Assembly (NCBI RefSeq): GCF_000189635.1
Contig: NW_002476470.1
Coordinates: forward strand, 23,985-87,984
DNA length: 64,000 bases
Direction: 5' to 3'
DNA from: Tetrahymena thermophila SB210
Lineage: Eukaryota; Ciliophora; Oligohymenophorea; Hymenostomatida; Tetrahymenidae
The position numbers were made by a program, and so were the translations under genes. Below the pieces are notes generated by a model. That model did no database searches, had not been told where the DNA came from, and saw only the letters and a list, made by a program, of their open reading frames with translations. How positions within the stretch are numbered: the stretch's first letter is position 1; each line of letters opens with the position of its first letter. Shown in pieces: positions 1 to 12,332 of the stretch.

Positions 1-780
1 AGCCTTAGCATATTAGGTGCTATTTCCATAACAGGCAAGACAATCGGCATTAGTCCATGTATTAGCAGTTCTACTATCACCACAAGTTGCAGTTGAAGCT
101 ACACAACCAGTTTATGCATTATTAGCAAAGACAGCTTGAACTGAGCCATTAGGAGTTCCAGGACAAGATTGACAGAAGAGATCAGAAGCACCTGTAAGTC
201 CTGATGAAGTACTTGCAGGACAACTAGTAATAGCACATTTTCCAGAATTTGCACCATTCTACCAGGCCAAACCAGCAGGAACAGTTGGAACAGCTGTACA
301 AGTTCCAGCAGTTGTGCATGTTGCAGCAGAGCAACTAACATCGGCACCAGGTGGATTTGCTTAGCAACCATTTTTATCTACTTAAGTATATTAGCTGGAT
401 TTTCCATAACAGGCAAGGCAATCTGAGTTAGTCCATGTATGAGCAGGTCTAGCATAACAATCTGCAGTTGAAGCAACACAACCAGTAAACCCAATATTAA
501 CAAAGACAGCTGCAACTCCATTGACAGTAGGACCAGGACAAGATGTACAGAAGGGATTAGAAGCATTAACAAGTCCTGATGAAGTATTTGCAGGACAGTT
601 ATTAATAGCACAATTTCCATTAATTGAACCATTCTACCAGCTCAAGCCAGCTGGAACAGTTGGAACTTTGGGGCAAGTACCTGTTGAGCATATACTAGAA
701 AGGCAAGTAATATCTGCACCTTGAGCAGCGAATATTTAGCTCGCTAAAAGTGAGGCTATCAATAACTTTAAAATATTCAT
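1..780 (-). CDS. Immobilization-antigen-like GPI surface protein, N-terminal part (C-terminus beyond window)
   Basis: Read in the ciliate code (TAA/TAG = Gln), 260 codons run from ATG at 780 to the window edge with no TGA. Residues 1-20 (MNILKLLIASLLASQIFAAQ) are a signal peptide. Two Cys-rich repeats follow, each with paired cysteines, a W-Q-N-G segment, an FCxSCPG segment, the motif TWTNSDCLACYG or TWTNADCLACYG, and a closing GCQA. This is the architecture of ciliate Ser-type immobilization antigens, abundant surface proteins held by a GPI anchor. The start is fixed because the same ATG, preceded by AAGTAAA, begins most paralogues here. The Ser/Pro linker and GPI tail lie outside the window, so total repeat number is unknown. 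Family assignment is from architecture; function is inferred. Confidence 0.85.
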
Positions 781-1030
781 TTTACTTAATTTTTTTTTTA
801 ATTGTTTTCTTTTTAATTAATTAATTATTATGAAAAAAGGTTGTTTGATTTAAGTATTTATAAAGAAAGATATTGACAAAAAATTTCTTAATTTAACTTT
901 TTCTTCTAAAATATAATAAAATCTATGAAGATATGTACCTATGTACTTTAATTAATTTATTACAAGTTTTAATGAGCATTCTAAATTATAAATAATGAAT
1001 GTATAAAAATAAATAAGGGGCTAATTTATA
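781..1030 (-). promoter_or_regulatory. Conserved 5' flank of antigen gene 1-780
   Basis: The ~250 bp before the ATG match the equivalent DNA of five other antigen genes in the window. Shared, in gene orientation, are a CAAACAACC box (at about 838-846), an AATTAATTAATT tract and a pyrimidine-rich stretch beside the ATG. Conservation of untranslated DNA suggests a shared promoter or 5' UTR, but it may simply reflect recent duplication. The box is degenerate here (CCTTTTTT rather than CCTCTTTT). Confidence 0.5.
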
Positions 1031-1514
1031 TTTTAAAATTTTAAGTAAAATTTTATAAGTTATCCTTTATATATCTTCATTTTTTTGATGAAAATTTATG
1101 CGCAAATAAAGGGAAGTACAGTGAATTAAAAGTATATTAGTTGAATTTTATATGTTAAAGTATTAAATTCAATATTCAAAGTTTTGCTGAGTGTTTATAG
1201 TTGATTTCAAGCTTAATTACATTGTCATTTTGTTTCTTCAAGTAACAATTATTAATTAAGATTAGCTTAATTTTAGATATGTGTAATCTTAAAAAGAAAA
1301 AATTTATTATTTTATTTGAATTTTTGACAATCTGTATAATTCTGTAAAAATAATTTTAACAAAAAATAATATCATAAACTGACTTAAAAATCACTTATCA
1401 ATAGATTTTATACATAACTAAAAATGCTAAATGAATGTAAGTTTGTTATATTTCTTTATGAAAAAAATATTTATAAACTTTTTTAATATTTTTGAAGGGA
1501 TAGAGGAATCAAAA

Positions 1515-1757
1515 ATGGCATAAATTAAAACAGACAAAGTACAAGAAGAAAGACTACATACTTTTAAATAAATTGGTTTTTTCTTAACAAAATAAAATAT
1601 ATTTTAAGTCAAACAATGACTTAAAATATTTTATTATTTTTCTATTCAGAATGAAATAGGGAATAGATCTTTCAAATTCATTCAAATTATCTAATACAAC
1701 TACAAGATCAAATATTCTGAGTAAATCTTATTTATTAATTAAAAAACAAATTCATGA
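1515..1757 (+). CDS. Possible small two-exon gene (66 aa), unrecognised
   Basis: A plus-strand ATG in the good ciliate context TCAAAAATGG opens a frame (MAQIKTDKVQEERLHTFKQ...) of 31 codons. This would join in frame to 1650-1757, ending in TGA, by removing a 42-nt stretch (1608-1649) that ends in a pyrimidine-rich TTTTTCTATTCAG. The donor GTCAAA is atypical, which weakens the model. The product would be a short basic/glutamine-rich protein with no domain I recognise. It lies between antigen genes where other decayed coding-like pieces occur, so it may be part of a remnant. Confidence 0.25.
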
Positions 1758-2254
1758 ATTTACTTAAATAATATAGATTAACAAACAACTTTGAATAAAG
1801 TAGTACGAGGCAAAAACTATTTATGAAATGAATGTGTATAATGATTAATAATTAAATAAACTTAAGTAGATTTTTTTAGATTAAAATTAGAAAGACTTCT
1901 TGAAACAGCATATAAATTAAAATGGTTTGTAAATACTTAGCCAATAAATTAGTGTGTAAATATACTAAAATGTTTCAATAATTTAAAAATTAATAATTCT
2001 TAAGAAGGAAAATTTCATTTGATATATAGTAGAATCAATTAGTTTCTAATTAGCTTTGTTCACAAATATAAATCAGCAAAAAAAATTCTCAAGTCAATTT
2101 ATCAATTAGTCTATAAAATATCTATTTTGTGTAATATGCTTGTGTGTTTTCAAAAATGTTACAAAGATATTTTGATTATTAATTTTTGGTAATTATTTAC
2201 TGTAAAAAACATATTAAATTATGTAACCTTAATTAATTTAATAAGGAAAAAACA

Positions 2255-2660
2255 GTAGTAAAATAGTAAAAACCTAGGGTCAGATTTCCTAAATCCGAAG
2301 TCTAAGGTAAAAGATAATATGGTTTATCAATAACTGTCGAATTAAAAAATGGTACATCCTTATTCTGTATCATATGCCTTAGTTGCAATAAAAAACAGCT
2401 TAATCTTATGCAAAGCAAAAAAAAAGAAATATCAGTTTGTTAGACTTCTAACAATAACTATTTATCAAGTTAATTTCTCAATATCAATTAGAAAAAAAGC
2501 ATTAAAAAGATAAATCTGAATATAAATACTAATAAGAAAAAGAACTGATGAATAAGTGCTTAAAGAGCATGAAATAATTTTTTGAAGGAATTGTTTCTTT
2601 GTAAAGAAAAAGGGATAGTTAAAAAGTAACATTTTACTGGTAAGTATGATAGAATTAATG
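2255..2660 (+). pseudogene. Decayed coding-like segment, paralogue of 35300-35940
   Basis: Roughly 130 codons without TGA can be read. The part at about 2410-2510 aligns with 35335-35440: in one frame both read YQFVRLLT followed by conservative changes (I/V, Q/E, N/D), while the two DNAs differ at many sites. This looks like protein constraint in the past. Later parts shift frame. A helix-turn-helix-like N-terminus of a mobile-element or DNA-binding protein is possible but unproven. It lies about 0.8 kb 3' of antigen gene 3421-4333, as its partner does for 36405-37265. Confidence 0.3.
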
Positions 2661-3289
2661 TTTGTGTTGTATGTTATGGTTTACATGGAAATAATGTAAT
2701 TTTTCATAACATATTTAATCAAAATTTAATTTTTGATAAGGAAATCTAAATTTTTCTATCAAGAATTGAATCTTGAATTATAAATTTATTTTTTTACATA
2801 AATAATAAAAAAATGAAAAAGATTTTAATTTCAATATTAAATGTTTGGTATAAAAATTTAGATTTCTTAGTCAAAAATTAAATCTTTGATTAAATTTTTT
2901 ATTTTTTGTTTATTTAGTCAAGTTCCTTTGTTTTCTAATTCGATACCTTTTTTTAATTATTTTTAAATTTTCTATTAATTTATAAAGAAATATTTATTAT
3001 TCTACTACTAAATACATATTTCTGACTTATGCACGAAATAATTAGTTAATTATTCATGAATAGCTAGCTAGCTTTTGTACAAATTTAACTTTTTTCTATT
3101 AAATATAAAAAGTCCCTAAAATTAAAAAAGATTAAAAAGAGTAATATAAAATTTTAATAAAAAGTATGTATGTGAGATAGATAATACATACTAAAAAAAT
3201 TTTTTTGATAAATTATTAAAAATGAAAAGAATATGTTTATGAGAAAAGAAAAGCATAAATGAAATTTTATTTTAATTAACTAAATGCAC

Positions 3290-3420
3290 AATAAATAATA
3301 CTTTTCAATCAAATCAGTATACATATATAATATAAATGTTAAGTAAGAACTCTACTATATTGAGATCAAAATCAAATCAGTATTATAATAATCTTTTTTT
3401 TGAATGAATAACATAAAAAA
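3290..3420 (-). promoter_or_regulatory. Conserved 3' flank of antigen pseudogene 3421-4333
   Basis: The first ~130 bp after the stop match the 3' flanks of five other antigen genes. The shared core on the plus strand is TTTTCAATCAAATCAG, followed by a TATATAATATAAATG-like tract. It probably corresponds to the 3' UTR and polyadenylation region. Confidence 0.45.
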
Positions 3421-4333
3421 TCAGAAAAGATATGAAATTAAAAATAAAATTGAGCTCAAAATTATCATTGAGTTTGAGTAAAAAGAAGGAGAAGGAGAAG
3501 AAGTAGAAGAAGGAGCTGTTGCTTAGCAACCAGATTTATAAGCCTTATCATATTAGGTGCTTGTTTCATTACAGACAAGGTAATCTTTGTTAGTCCATGT
3601 ATTAGCAGTTCTAGTATTACCAAAAGTTGCACTTGCAGCAACACAATCAGTTAATGCAGTATTAGCATACCAAGCTATAATATTGCTATTACTATTGATT
3701 CCAGGACAAGAGTGACAGAAGAGATCAGAAGCACCAATAAGCCCTTATGAACTATCTTCAGGACAACTAGTAATAGCAAATTTTCCACAACAATTACCAT
3801 TTTACCAGGTCAAGGTAGCAGGAGCAGTTGGAATATCTGTACAAGTTCCAGGAGTTGTGCATGTTTCAGTAGAGCAAATAACACTGGTACCAGGTGGATT
3901 TGTTTAGCAATCAGAACTATCTAAGTTAGCATATTATCTGGAACTTCCATAACAGGCAAGCCAATCTAAGTCATTCCATGTATTAGCAGGTCTAGAAAAA
4001 AAACAAACTGCTTGTGAAGCAACACAACCAGTCAAATCAACATTAGCAAAGACTGCTGCAATTCCTTGGATAGTAGTACCAGGACAAGATTGGCAGAAGA
4101 GATTAGAAGCATTAACAAGTCCTGATGAAGTATTTGCAGGACAGTTATTAATAGCATATTTTCCATTACTTGAACCATTCTATCAGCTCAAGCCAGTAGG
4201 CAAAATTGGAGGGAGGATGTGTGCAAGTTCCAAGTGTTGTGCATGTATTATAATTGCAAATAACATCGGCACCTTAAACAGCGAATATTTAGCTTACTAA
4301 AAGTGAGGCTATTAATAATTTTAAAATATTCAT
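3421..4333 (-). pseudogene. Two-repeat immobilization-antigen pseudogene
   Basis: The usual ATG at 4333, the signal peptide (MNILKLLIASLLVSQIFAVQ) and a full GPI tail ending in TGA at 3421 are all present. The span is 913 bp, not a multiple of three. The frame is lost in the first repeat (about 4195-4225), where the sequence reads into LELIEW instead of the family's GLSWQNG. Even in the restored downstream frame, the Trp codon TGG of that motif is TGA. Several conserved cysteines are also gone: DCLAC appears as DWLAC and DYLVC, and ATCG as ATFG. Two independent lesions plus relaxed cysteines point to a true pseudogene rather than a sequencing slip. The C-terminal Ser/Pro linker and the SNSMIILSS tail are intact. 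Confidence 0.8.
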
Positions 4334-4550
4334 TTTACTTAAATTTATTTTTTAATTGTTTTCTTTTTAATTAATTAATTATTATGAAAAAAGGTTGTTT
4401 GATTTGAGTATTTATAAAGAAAGATATAGACAAAAAAATTTCTTAACTTAAATTTTTCTTTTAAAATATAACAAAATCTATGAAAATATGTAGTTATGTA
4501 CTTTAATTAATTTATTACAAGTTTTAATGGCATTCTAAATTATAAATAAC
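4334..4550 (-). promoter_or_regulatory. Conserved 5' flank of pseudogene 3421-4333
   Basis: Matches the 5' flanks of the other antigen genes, including the CAAACAACC box (about 4391-4399, degenerate downstream) and the AATTAATTAATT tract. Retention upstream of a broken gene fits recent inactivation. Confidence 0.45.
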
Positions 4551-4555
4551 GAATG

Positions 4556-4618
<63 letters not shown>

Positions 4619-4619
4619 G
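4556..4619. repeat. (TAAA)n microsatellite
   Basis: About 15-16 uninterrupted TAAA units. The corresponding place upstream of the gene at 1-780 has only a few such units, so the tract expanded here. Confidence 0.95.
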
Positions 4620-4759
4620 GGTTAATTTATACTTTAAAATTTTAATAAATATTTGATAAGATAAGTAGTAATTAATGTACATATACTTTTTGCTACAAAA
4701 AGCAAGCAATATGATTGATTAATAAAAAATTAGTTTATAAATAACATTTTTTAATAGAA

Positions 4760-6824
4760 AAAAAGATGATCTTTGATAGTCATATTCACTTAAGTTCTTA
4801 AGATAGATAAGCGAGTAGGTTGAGAATATCAGTTATTAGCTCTCTCTTAAAAACTAAATAAATTTCTTCACTTTTGATTTTGATACCTTACCCTATCAAA
4901 CTTTAAAAAAATATCTTACAGTATCTATTATATTATTTTTCTTATTAACTATCAAAGTTAATGTATTTTAATATGAAAAATAATTGAAAATTTACAAAGT
5001 ATATATGATCTGAGAATAACTCACTTCATACAATAAATAATAAAAATGTGATTAAAAAGGTTGCTGAAAGATAGATAAAATGTAGTTAATAAGAGTATTA
5101 TATATTTACATTCATATAATTTTGATGATTAAATCAATTTAATTTATATGAATAATTATTATGAAAATAGTAAATTTATTATTTAAATATCTTTCTTTTG
5201 CTTTATTGATTTTTTTCAAAGTATAAATGTTAAAAAATACTGAATGAAGTAGTGAGAGAATCTAGCTATATATATAGTTAAATTTATGGAGAAAACTATT
5301 TTAAATAAATGTATACATGTTATTTAATTTATAAAACATTAGAGTGTTAATCTATAAAATATTTTAATGATTATTACATAAAAAGTAAAAAAATGTATTC
5401 AAAATATTCTTAATTGATAAATCAATATATAAACAAATCAAGTATTTTATTTGCTAAATTAAGTAAAATATATAAATAAATATTCTGTTAATACCAATAT
5501 TGTTATCCATCACATCCCAAAATAATTGTCTTTGTAATATGAAATAAATTGACTAAAAAATTTGAAAGGTGTTGAAAAATAAAAATTGTAATTTTAGATG
5601 GATGGAATTCATTAAAAGATTTAATAATATTCATCTATCAACAAAAAAAATTTCTAAATATAATTTTTAGAGGCTTATTTTTGTAATTTGCAACTGTGAA
5701 AATTTATGTTCAAAATATTATCGTATTATTTTTTTTGATCATTAAATAGTTAATATTTTCTTTTAAAATAATTAAGCATATTTATTATATTATAAAATAA
5801 AAATCTATTTTAAATTAAAAATTTTATATTTAGTTAAAATATGTACAATAATAAAATTTAATATTTAATTTTAATATTAATATTACAAAAAATAAATAAA
5901 TTAATTAGTAAAGCACTTCCAAGATTATAAATCTTGTAAAGTTATATCTCAAGAAATTTAATCCTCAAAGTGCTATAAAAACCTACATCATCAATATTAT
6001 AAAAGGAATATGATAAATAAAACAGTCTGTTAAATAAATGAATTTTGACTATAAAGGTGAATAACATTGTTATTAACACTCAAATGCATGCATGCTTTGA
6101 TTATATATTGAAAATTTTTTTGATATTATTTGAATTCTTAATAATATTAAAGAAAATCAGTTTTTAATCAAAATAAAATACACACCTTTTTATCAATTTT
6201 TATCAATAATGAAATAGGTGATTTCAAAAAAAATTAAATCTTAGGTTTTGTGTAATGCACTACCAAATCTATGAAAAAGAGAGAAGTTACTCCTATTAGG
6301 AGTGCTAGTGATATATTTCATTGCTTAAATAACTATAAAGTTTATTAAAAAAACCATAAAAATAGAGAAAATAAAATGCACAGAACTCATAAATCTTTAT
6401 ATAGGTGATCAATCAAGAAAGTTTAGAAAAATTAATTTAGTAGCTGAAATACTATGAAAAATTGCTGTATTATGTGGTGTAAGAAGGACTCTATTGTTTT
6501 TAAATTTTCTTTTAATTTATAAAAAAATATTTATTATTCTACTACTAAATAAATATTTCTAACTTTGAATGATATAATTAATTAATTATTCATGAATAGA
6601 TAGCTAGTTTTTCTAAAAATTTTAATTTTTCTATTAAATAAAAAAAGTCCCTAATTAAAAAAGATTAAAAAGAGTAAAATAAATTTTAATAAAAGGTGTG
6701 TTAGAAAATTGATGTTAAAAAAAATTGTTTTGATAAATAATTAAAAATGTAAAAAATTTGTTTATGAGAAAAGAAAAAAAGAAATTAAAAGAAAAGAAAT
6801 TTTATTTTAATTAACTGAATGTAC
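4760..6824. other. AT-rich spacer with cassette DNA and decayed coding remnant
   Basis: Positions 4790-5090 match upstream DNA of other antigen cassettes, with the shared TACCTTACCCTATCAAA at about 4886-4902. Positions 5890-6490 on the plus strand carry coding-like, TGA-poor stretches (for example SMKKREVTPIRSASDIF, then DQSRKFRKINLVAEIL before a TGA) in more than one frame. This is consistent with a decayed gene I cannot identify. Nothing else was seen. Confidence 0.35.
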
Positions 6825-6964
6825 AATAAATAATACTTTTCAATCAAATCAGCATACATATATAATATAAATGTTAAGTAAGAACTCTACTATATTAAGC
6901 TAACAATCAAATTAGTATTATAATTAATCTTTTCTTTGAATGAATTTAATTCAAACATAAAAAA
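6825..6964 (-). promoter_or_regulatory. Conserved 3' flank of antigen gene 6965-8968
   Basis: Carries the shared TTTTCAATCAAATCAGCA (plus strand) and following AT tract of the antigen 3' regions. Confidence 0.45.
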
Positions 6965-8968
6965 TCAGAAAAGGAATGAAATTAAAAATAAAACTGAGCT
7001 CAAAATTATCATTGAGTTTGTTGAAGAAGAAGTAGAAGAAGAAGAAGAAGAAGAAGGAGCTGTTAAAGAGCAACCAGATTTATCAGCCTTAGCATATTAG
7101 GCGGTAGTTCCATTACAGGCAAGGCAATCTGCATTAGTCCATGTATTAGTAGTTCTAGTATTACCACAAGTTGCACTTGCAGCAACACAACCATTTTATG
7201 CAGTATTAGCATAGATAGCTTGAACTTAGCCATTAGGAGTACCAGGACAAGATTTGCAGAAGAGATCAGAAGCACCAGTAATTCCTGATGAAGTACCTGC
7301 TGCAGGACATCTATTAATAGCACATTATCCAGGAACTGAACCAGTCTACCAGGTCAAGGTACCAGGAGCAGTTGGGCAACTTGCGCATGCGTTAGTAGAG
7401 CAAGTAACATCAGCACCAGCACCAGGTGGAATTGCTTAGCAATCAGATCCATCCCCCTTAGCATATTAGGCGCTAGTTCCATGACAGAGAAGGCAATCTG
7501 CATTAGTCCATGTATTAGTAGTTCTAGAATTACCACAAGTTGCACTTGCAGCAACACAACCATTTTATGCAGTATTAGCATAGATAGCTTGAACTTAGCC
7601 ATTAGGAGTACCAGGACAAGATTTGCAGAAGAGATCAGAAGCACCAGTAATTCCTGATGAAGTACCTGCTGCAGGACAGCTATTAATAGCACATTATCCA
7701 GGAACTGAACCAATCTACCAGGTCAAGGTACCAGGAGCAGTTGGAGCAGTTGGGCAACTTGTACATGCATTAGTAGAGCAAGTAACATCAGCACCAGGTG
7801 GAGTTGCTTAGCAATCAGATCCATCCCCCTTAGCATATTTGGCGCTAGTTCCATGACAAATAAGGCAATCTGCATTATTCCATGTATTAGGAGTTCTTGT
7901 ATTACTACAACTTGCACTTGCAGCAACACAAGCATTTTATGCAAAATTAGCATAGATAGCTTGAACTTAGCCATTAGGAGTACCAGGACAAGATTTGCAG
8001 AAGAGATCAGAAGCACCAGTAATTCCTGATGAAGTACCTGCTGCAGGACAGCTATTAATAGCACATTATCCAGGAACTGAACCAATCTACCAGGTCAAGG
8101 TACCAGGAGCAGTTGGAGCAGTTGGGCAACTTGTACATGCATTAGTAGAGCAAGTAACATCAGCACCAGGTGGAGTTGCTTAGCAATCAGAACCATCCCC
8201 CTTAGCATATTAGGCGCTAGTTCCATGACAAATAAGGCAATCTGCATTATTCCATGTATTAGGAGTTCTTGTATTACTACAACTTGCACTTGCAGCAACA
8301 CAAGCATTTTATGCAAAATTAGCATAGATAGCTCGAACTTAGCCATTAGGAGTACCAGGACAAGATGCGCAGAATAGATCAGAAGCACCAGTAATTCCTG
8401 ATGAAGTACCTGCTGCAGGACAGCTATTAATAACACAAAATCCAGTAGCTGAACCAGTCTACCAGGTCAAGGTACCAGGAGCAGTTGGAGCAGTTGGGCA
8501 ACTTGTGCATGCGTTAGTAGAGCAAGTAACATCAGCACCAGGTGGAGTTGCTTAGCAATCAGAATAATCCCCCTTAGCATATTAGGCGCTAGTTCCATGA
8601 CAAATAAAGCAATCTGCATCATTCCATGTATTAGGAGGTCTAGTATTACTACAACTTGCACTTGCAGCAACACAAGCATTTTATGCAAAATTAGCATAGA
8701 TAGCTTGAACTTAGCCATTAGGAGTACCAGGACAAGATGTGCAGAATAGATCAGAAGCACCAGTAATTCCTGATGAAGTACCTGCTGCAGGACAGCTATT
8801 AATAGCACAAAATCGAGTAGCTGAACCAGTCTACCAGGTCAAGGTACCAGGAGCAGTTGGAGCAGTTGGGCAACTTGTGCATGCGTTAGTAGAGCAAGTA
8901 ACATCAGCACCTAGTGCAGCTATTTAGCTTACTAAAAGTGAGGCTATAAATAACTTTAAAATAGTCAT
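6965..8968 (-). CDS. Five-repeat immobilization-antigen-like surface protein (667 aa)
   Basis: ATG at 8968 to TGA at 6965 is exactly 668 codons, open in the ciliate code. The signal peptide is MTILKLFIASLLVSQIAALG. Five tandem repeats of 369-372 bp (123-124 residues) follow. A typical unit starts GADVTCST, passes APGTLTWQTG, CAINSCPAAGTSSGITGASD, an FC.SCPGTPNGQVQAIYAN segment and NTW.DADC, and ends GCQATPPGA. Each has about 12 cysteines, expected to pair as disulfides. After the last repeat come ~10 Ser/Thr codons and the tail TNSMIILSSVLFLISFLF, a classic GPI-attachment signal. It should be secreted and anchored on the cell or ciliary surface. It has the most repeats of the cluster. Adjacent units are highly similar, indicating unit duplication or gene conversion. 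Confidence 0.92.
7070..8915 (-). repeat. Tandem array of five ~372-bp coding units
   Basis: The same landmark (gcagaagagatcagaagcac or close variants) recurs at about 7254, 7623, 7995, 8367 and 8739, giving periods of 369, 372, 372 and 372 bp. All are multiples of three, so units can be gained or lost without breaking frame. Confidence 0.9.
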
Positions 8969-9200
8969 TTTACTAAAATTTGTTTTATTATTTTCTTTTT
9001 TAATTAATTAATTATTATCAAAAGAGGTTGCTTGATTTAGGTATTTATAAAGAAGAATATAGACAATACAACTTCTTAATTAATTTTTTTCTTCTAAAAT
9101 ATAATGAAATCTATAAATATATGTAGGTACTTTAATTAATTTATATGAAGAAAAAAAATTAATAATGAGCATACTAAATTAAATAAAGAATAGATTTATC
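8969..9200 (-). promoter_or_regulatory. Conserved 5' flank of antigen gene 6965-8968
   Basis: In gene orientation it contains CAAGCAACCTCTTTT and the AATTAATTAATT tract, as in the paralogues. This ATG is preceded by TTTAGTAAA rather than AAGTAAA. Confidence 0.45.
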
Positions 9201-9585
9201 TAATTTATATTTTAAAATTAAAAAAAAATTTATAAGAAAAGTAGTAATGTACACATTTATTTAGAAAAACCAATCAAGCTGATTCATTAATAAATACTTA
9301 ATTTTATAATAACACTTACAAAGATGATTTTTGATAGTCATATTTACTATTTATTAAATTAAAAAAAATCTTTTAAAATTTTTAAACCAAACAACGAGTA
9401 GGTTGAGTATATCAGTTATTAACTCTTAAAAACTAAATAAATTTGCTAGCTTTTCATTTTGATACCTTACCCTATCAAACTTTAGAAAATATATCTTTCA
9501 TTATCTATTATATTATTTTTTTAAATTGTATGAAAAAATGGAAAAATTAATCTTAAACAATCAAAAACGTGTTTGAAATAGAGTA

Positions 9586-9608
9586 ATCACCCATAATTTA
9601 TAAGTGGG
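9586..9608. other. Small hairpin, arms CACCCA/TGGGTG
   Basis: A six-base perfect inverted repeat around an 11-nt AT loop, in the upstream cassette where paralogues read ATCACCCTTGAT without the second arm. Role unknown. Confidence 0.4.
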
Positions 9609-9723
9609 TGTTTTTAATTTTGATTAATAATTTTTGAAGATTTACTTAACTTATTGGAAGTCAGAATACTTTTACAGAAAAGTCAATAGATGATTTAATG
9701 TATCTACCAAAAATAAAATAAAG

Positions 9724-10541
9724 ATAAAAACTCAAAAAATTAATATACCAGGTAAAATTATGGAAGCTTAAAAAGATAAATATAAAACATTTGTAAATTA
9801 TTGGTTTATAAATAAAAAAATGGGTTCTAACTAAGTAATAATATTTGAATTTCATTTACAAATTTCTGATATTAAATTCTTACTTGCTTGATTATAATTG
9901 CTGGTATAAAAATTGATTATTTAAATCTTTTTTAACGTGAATTATAGACTTACACTGAAATTAATTTAAAAAAGCCTTAATTAATTAATTTCAAGGAAAT
10001 TTAAATTAAACATTTTTGAAGATTTACTTAACTTAATTATATCTAAAAACTGATTAATCACTTACGGGATGGGATGGATTCCAATCTTACTTTTTAAAGC
10101 TTTTTCAGATTGCTATCAAAAATAATTAAATGTTAAAAACTCAAAAAATTAATATACCAGGTAAAATTATGGAAGCTTAAAAAGATAAATATAAAACATT
10201 TGTAAATTATTGGTTTAAAAATAAAAAAATGGGTTCTAACAAAGTAATAATATTTGAATTTCATTTACAAATTTCTGATATTAAATTCTTACTTGCTTGA
10301 TAATTATTGCTGGTATAAAAATTGATTATTTAAATCTTTTTTAACGTGAATTATAGACTTACACTGAAATTAATTTAAAAAAGCCTTAATTAATTAATTT
10401 CAAGGAAATTTAAATTAAACATTTTTGAAGATTTACTTAACTTAATTATATCTAAAAACTGATTAATCACTTACGGGATGGGATGGATTCCAATCTTACT
10501 TTTTAAAGCTTTTTCAGATTGCTATCAAAAATAATTAAATG
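9724..10541. repeat. Direct tandem duplication, ~409-bp period
   Basis: 9724-10132 and 10133-10541 are almost identical, including CACTTACGGGATGGGATGG in both. The few differences are single bases, so the duplication is recent. It lies in the upstream cassette of antigen gene 6965-8968. Confidence 0.9.
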
Positions 10542-10946
10542 GATGACATACGATGTGCATGATACAAAGTATAGCCAATAATAATTCTTTCATAATAATT
10601 TTGTAGGAAAACAAGCAATTTAAAATTATAAATGGGTTAGTGCCAAAAAATAAAATCTATTTTTTCATATATTTATTTTTAAAAAAGTCACAAACAGCTT
10701 ATTCTTCAATAATTTTAGTGATGCTAAGATTATGTTACTTATTTTAAACTCATATTTATTTTCAAAACCATCTTTCATAAGGTTATTTTTTGAAATTATT
10801 TTTAGTTATGAATTCAATTTTTGTTTGAAAGGTTTCATTAAAACGTTCTTCAAATTTAAATAATTTAAATAGAAAGCAAAGGAATTTTGATTGATAAATG
10901 ACAATAAAAATTGAAAAATGACAAATAAGTCAAAATTAATAGACAG

Positions 10947-11890
10947 ACAATAAATTAATAATAAAATTTATTAAATTAAGCATCCAACCAACTTATATGC
11001 TTTTTATTGATTTTAATTAAATCTATTCGCTTACATAAAATAATATTTCCATGTACTTCTTAATATATTTATATAAGAATTAATATTGACAAAGAGTGGA
11101 GTTAAGAATTTTTACTCACTTATATACATACATATATTTATAAAATCATTTATTCAAGTTTTTTTTGAAAAATTATTTAAGCTTCCATGTATTTATGTAT
11201 GTATATTCTTACATTTATACAAAATACACAAGTAACTTGCTTATAAAAAATAAATTATTTACTTAATAAATTAATGCATTTATATTGATTGATTAGATAA
11301 CTTATTACCCTGAATTAATTTAAATGTATTCATTCAATCAAAGATTATCAATTATTTTTTAGTAACATGACTTACCTTAAATCAATTATTAAAGACAATA
11401 AATTAAGAACAAAATTTATCAAATTAGATCATACAACCAACTTATATGCTTTTTTATTGATTTTAATTAAATCTATTAGCTTACATAAAATAATATTTCA
11501 ATTTACTTCTTAATAGATTTATATAAGAATTAATATTGACAAAAAGTGGATTTAAGAATTTTTACTATAAAATTAAATATATACATACATACATTTAATA
11601 CAATAATATATTCATGTTTTTTTAAAAAATTATTTAAGCTTCCATATATCTATATATGTATATTCTTACATTTATACATAGATACACAAGTCACTTGCGT
11701 ACAAAAAATAAATTATTTACTTCATAAATTAATTTATTTATATTGATTGATTAGATAACTTATTACCCTGAATTAATTTTAATGTATTCTTTCAATCAAA
11801 GACTATCAATTATTTCTTAGTAACATGACTTACATTAAATCAATTATTTAAAATAATAAATTAATAACAAAATTTATTAAATTAATGCAT
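10947..11890. repeat. ~450-bp direct repeats in cassette DNA
   Basis: Two copies (10947-11394, 11395-11852) plus the start of a third, marked by CCAACTTATATGC and TAACATGACTTACC. Related DNA recurs at 25680-26050 and, in three shorter copies, at 39929-40930. No gene is seen. Confidence 0.75.
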
Positions 11891-12332
11891 CTTACCATTA
11901 TTATTATCCCAATTAATTTTTATTGATAGTAATATCAAATCAAATTTAGATAGACAAATAAAATAAAAGTATTACTAACATCTGACTCTCTGTCTGTCTA
12001 TAACCTTTAATGGATGACATAAGTAATTTTAAATATGAAAATGGCATATAACAAAAAAAATAAACAACAAAAAAGTGTACTAACTAACTAAATAAATAAA
12101 TAAACAATATACTTACTAAAAATTAATCAAAGTAAAAAATATTTTGTTTTCATTTTTAAGTTAATATTTTATTTTAAATAAAATGTAAATCCCTAGAAGA
12201 GACAAAGAAAGCACTTTCACATATTTGTAAATATTTATATTGAGTGTAACTATCTATCTTTTAATAAATATATACAATAAGTAATAAGGATTTGACAATT
12301 TTTTTATTCAATTAAAGGTATTTGGATAATCG

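Noticed and set aside
521-724. Plus-strand and alternative minus-frame ORFs across all antigen genes (also at 7254-8927, 20858-22369, 45120-45772)
   Set aside because: They are out-of-frame or antisense shadows. The ciliate-code frame gives signal peptide, conserved cysteines and GPI tail through the same DNA.
5909-5973. tRNA-like fold (seven-base AGCACTT/AAGTGCT ends and a small internal stem)
   Set aside because: Too short, no TTCRA-type T loop, and no paired anticodon stem. The region also reads as part of a decayed coding stretch.
831-9035. Possible chromosome breakage sequences in the antigen 5' flanks
   Set aside because: The best copies have two mismatches to the 15-bp signal, one in its invariant CCAACC core region, and several copies occur without any sign of chromosome ends.
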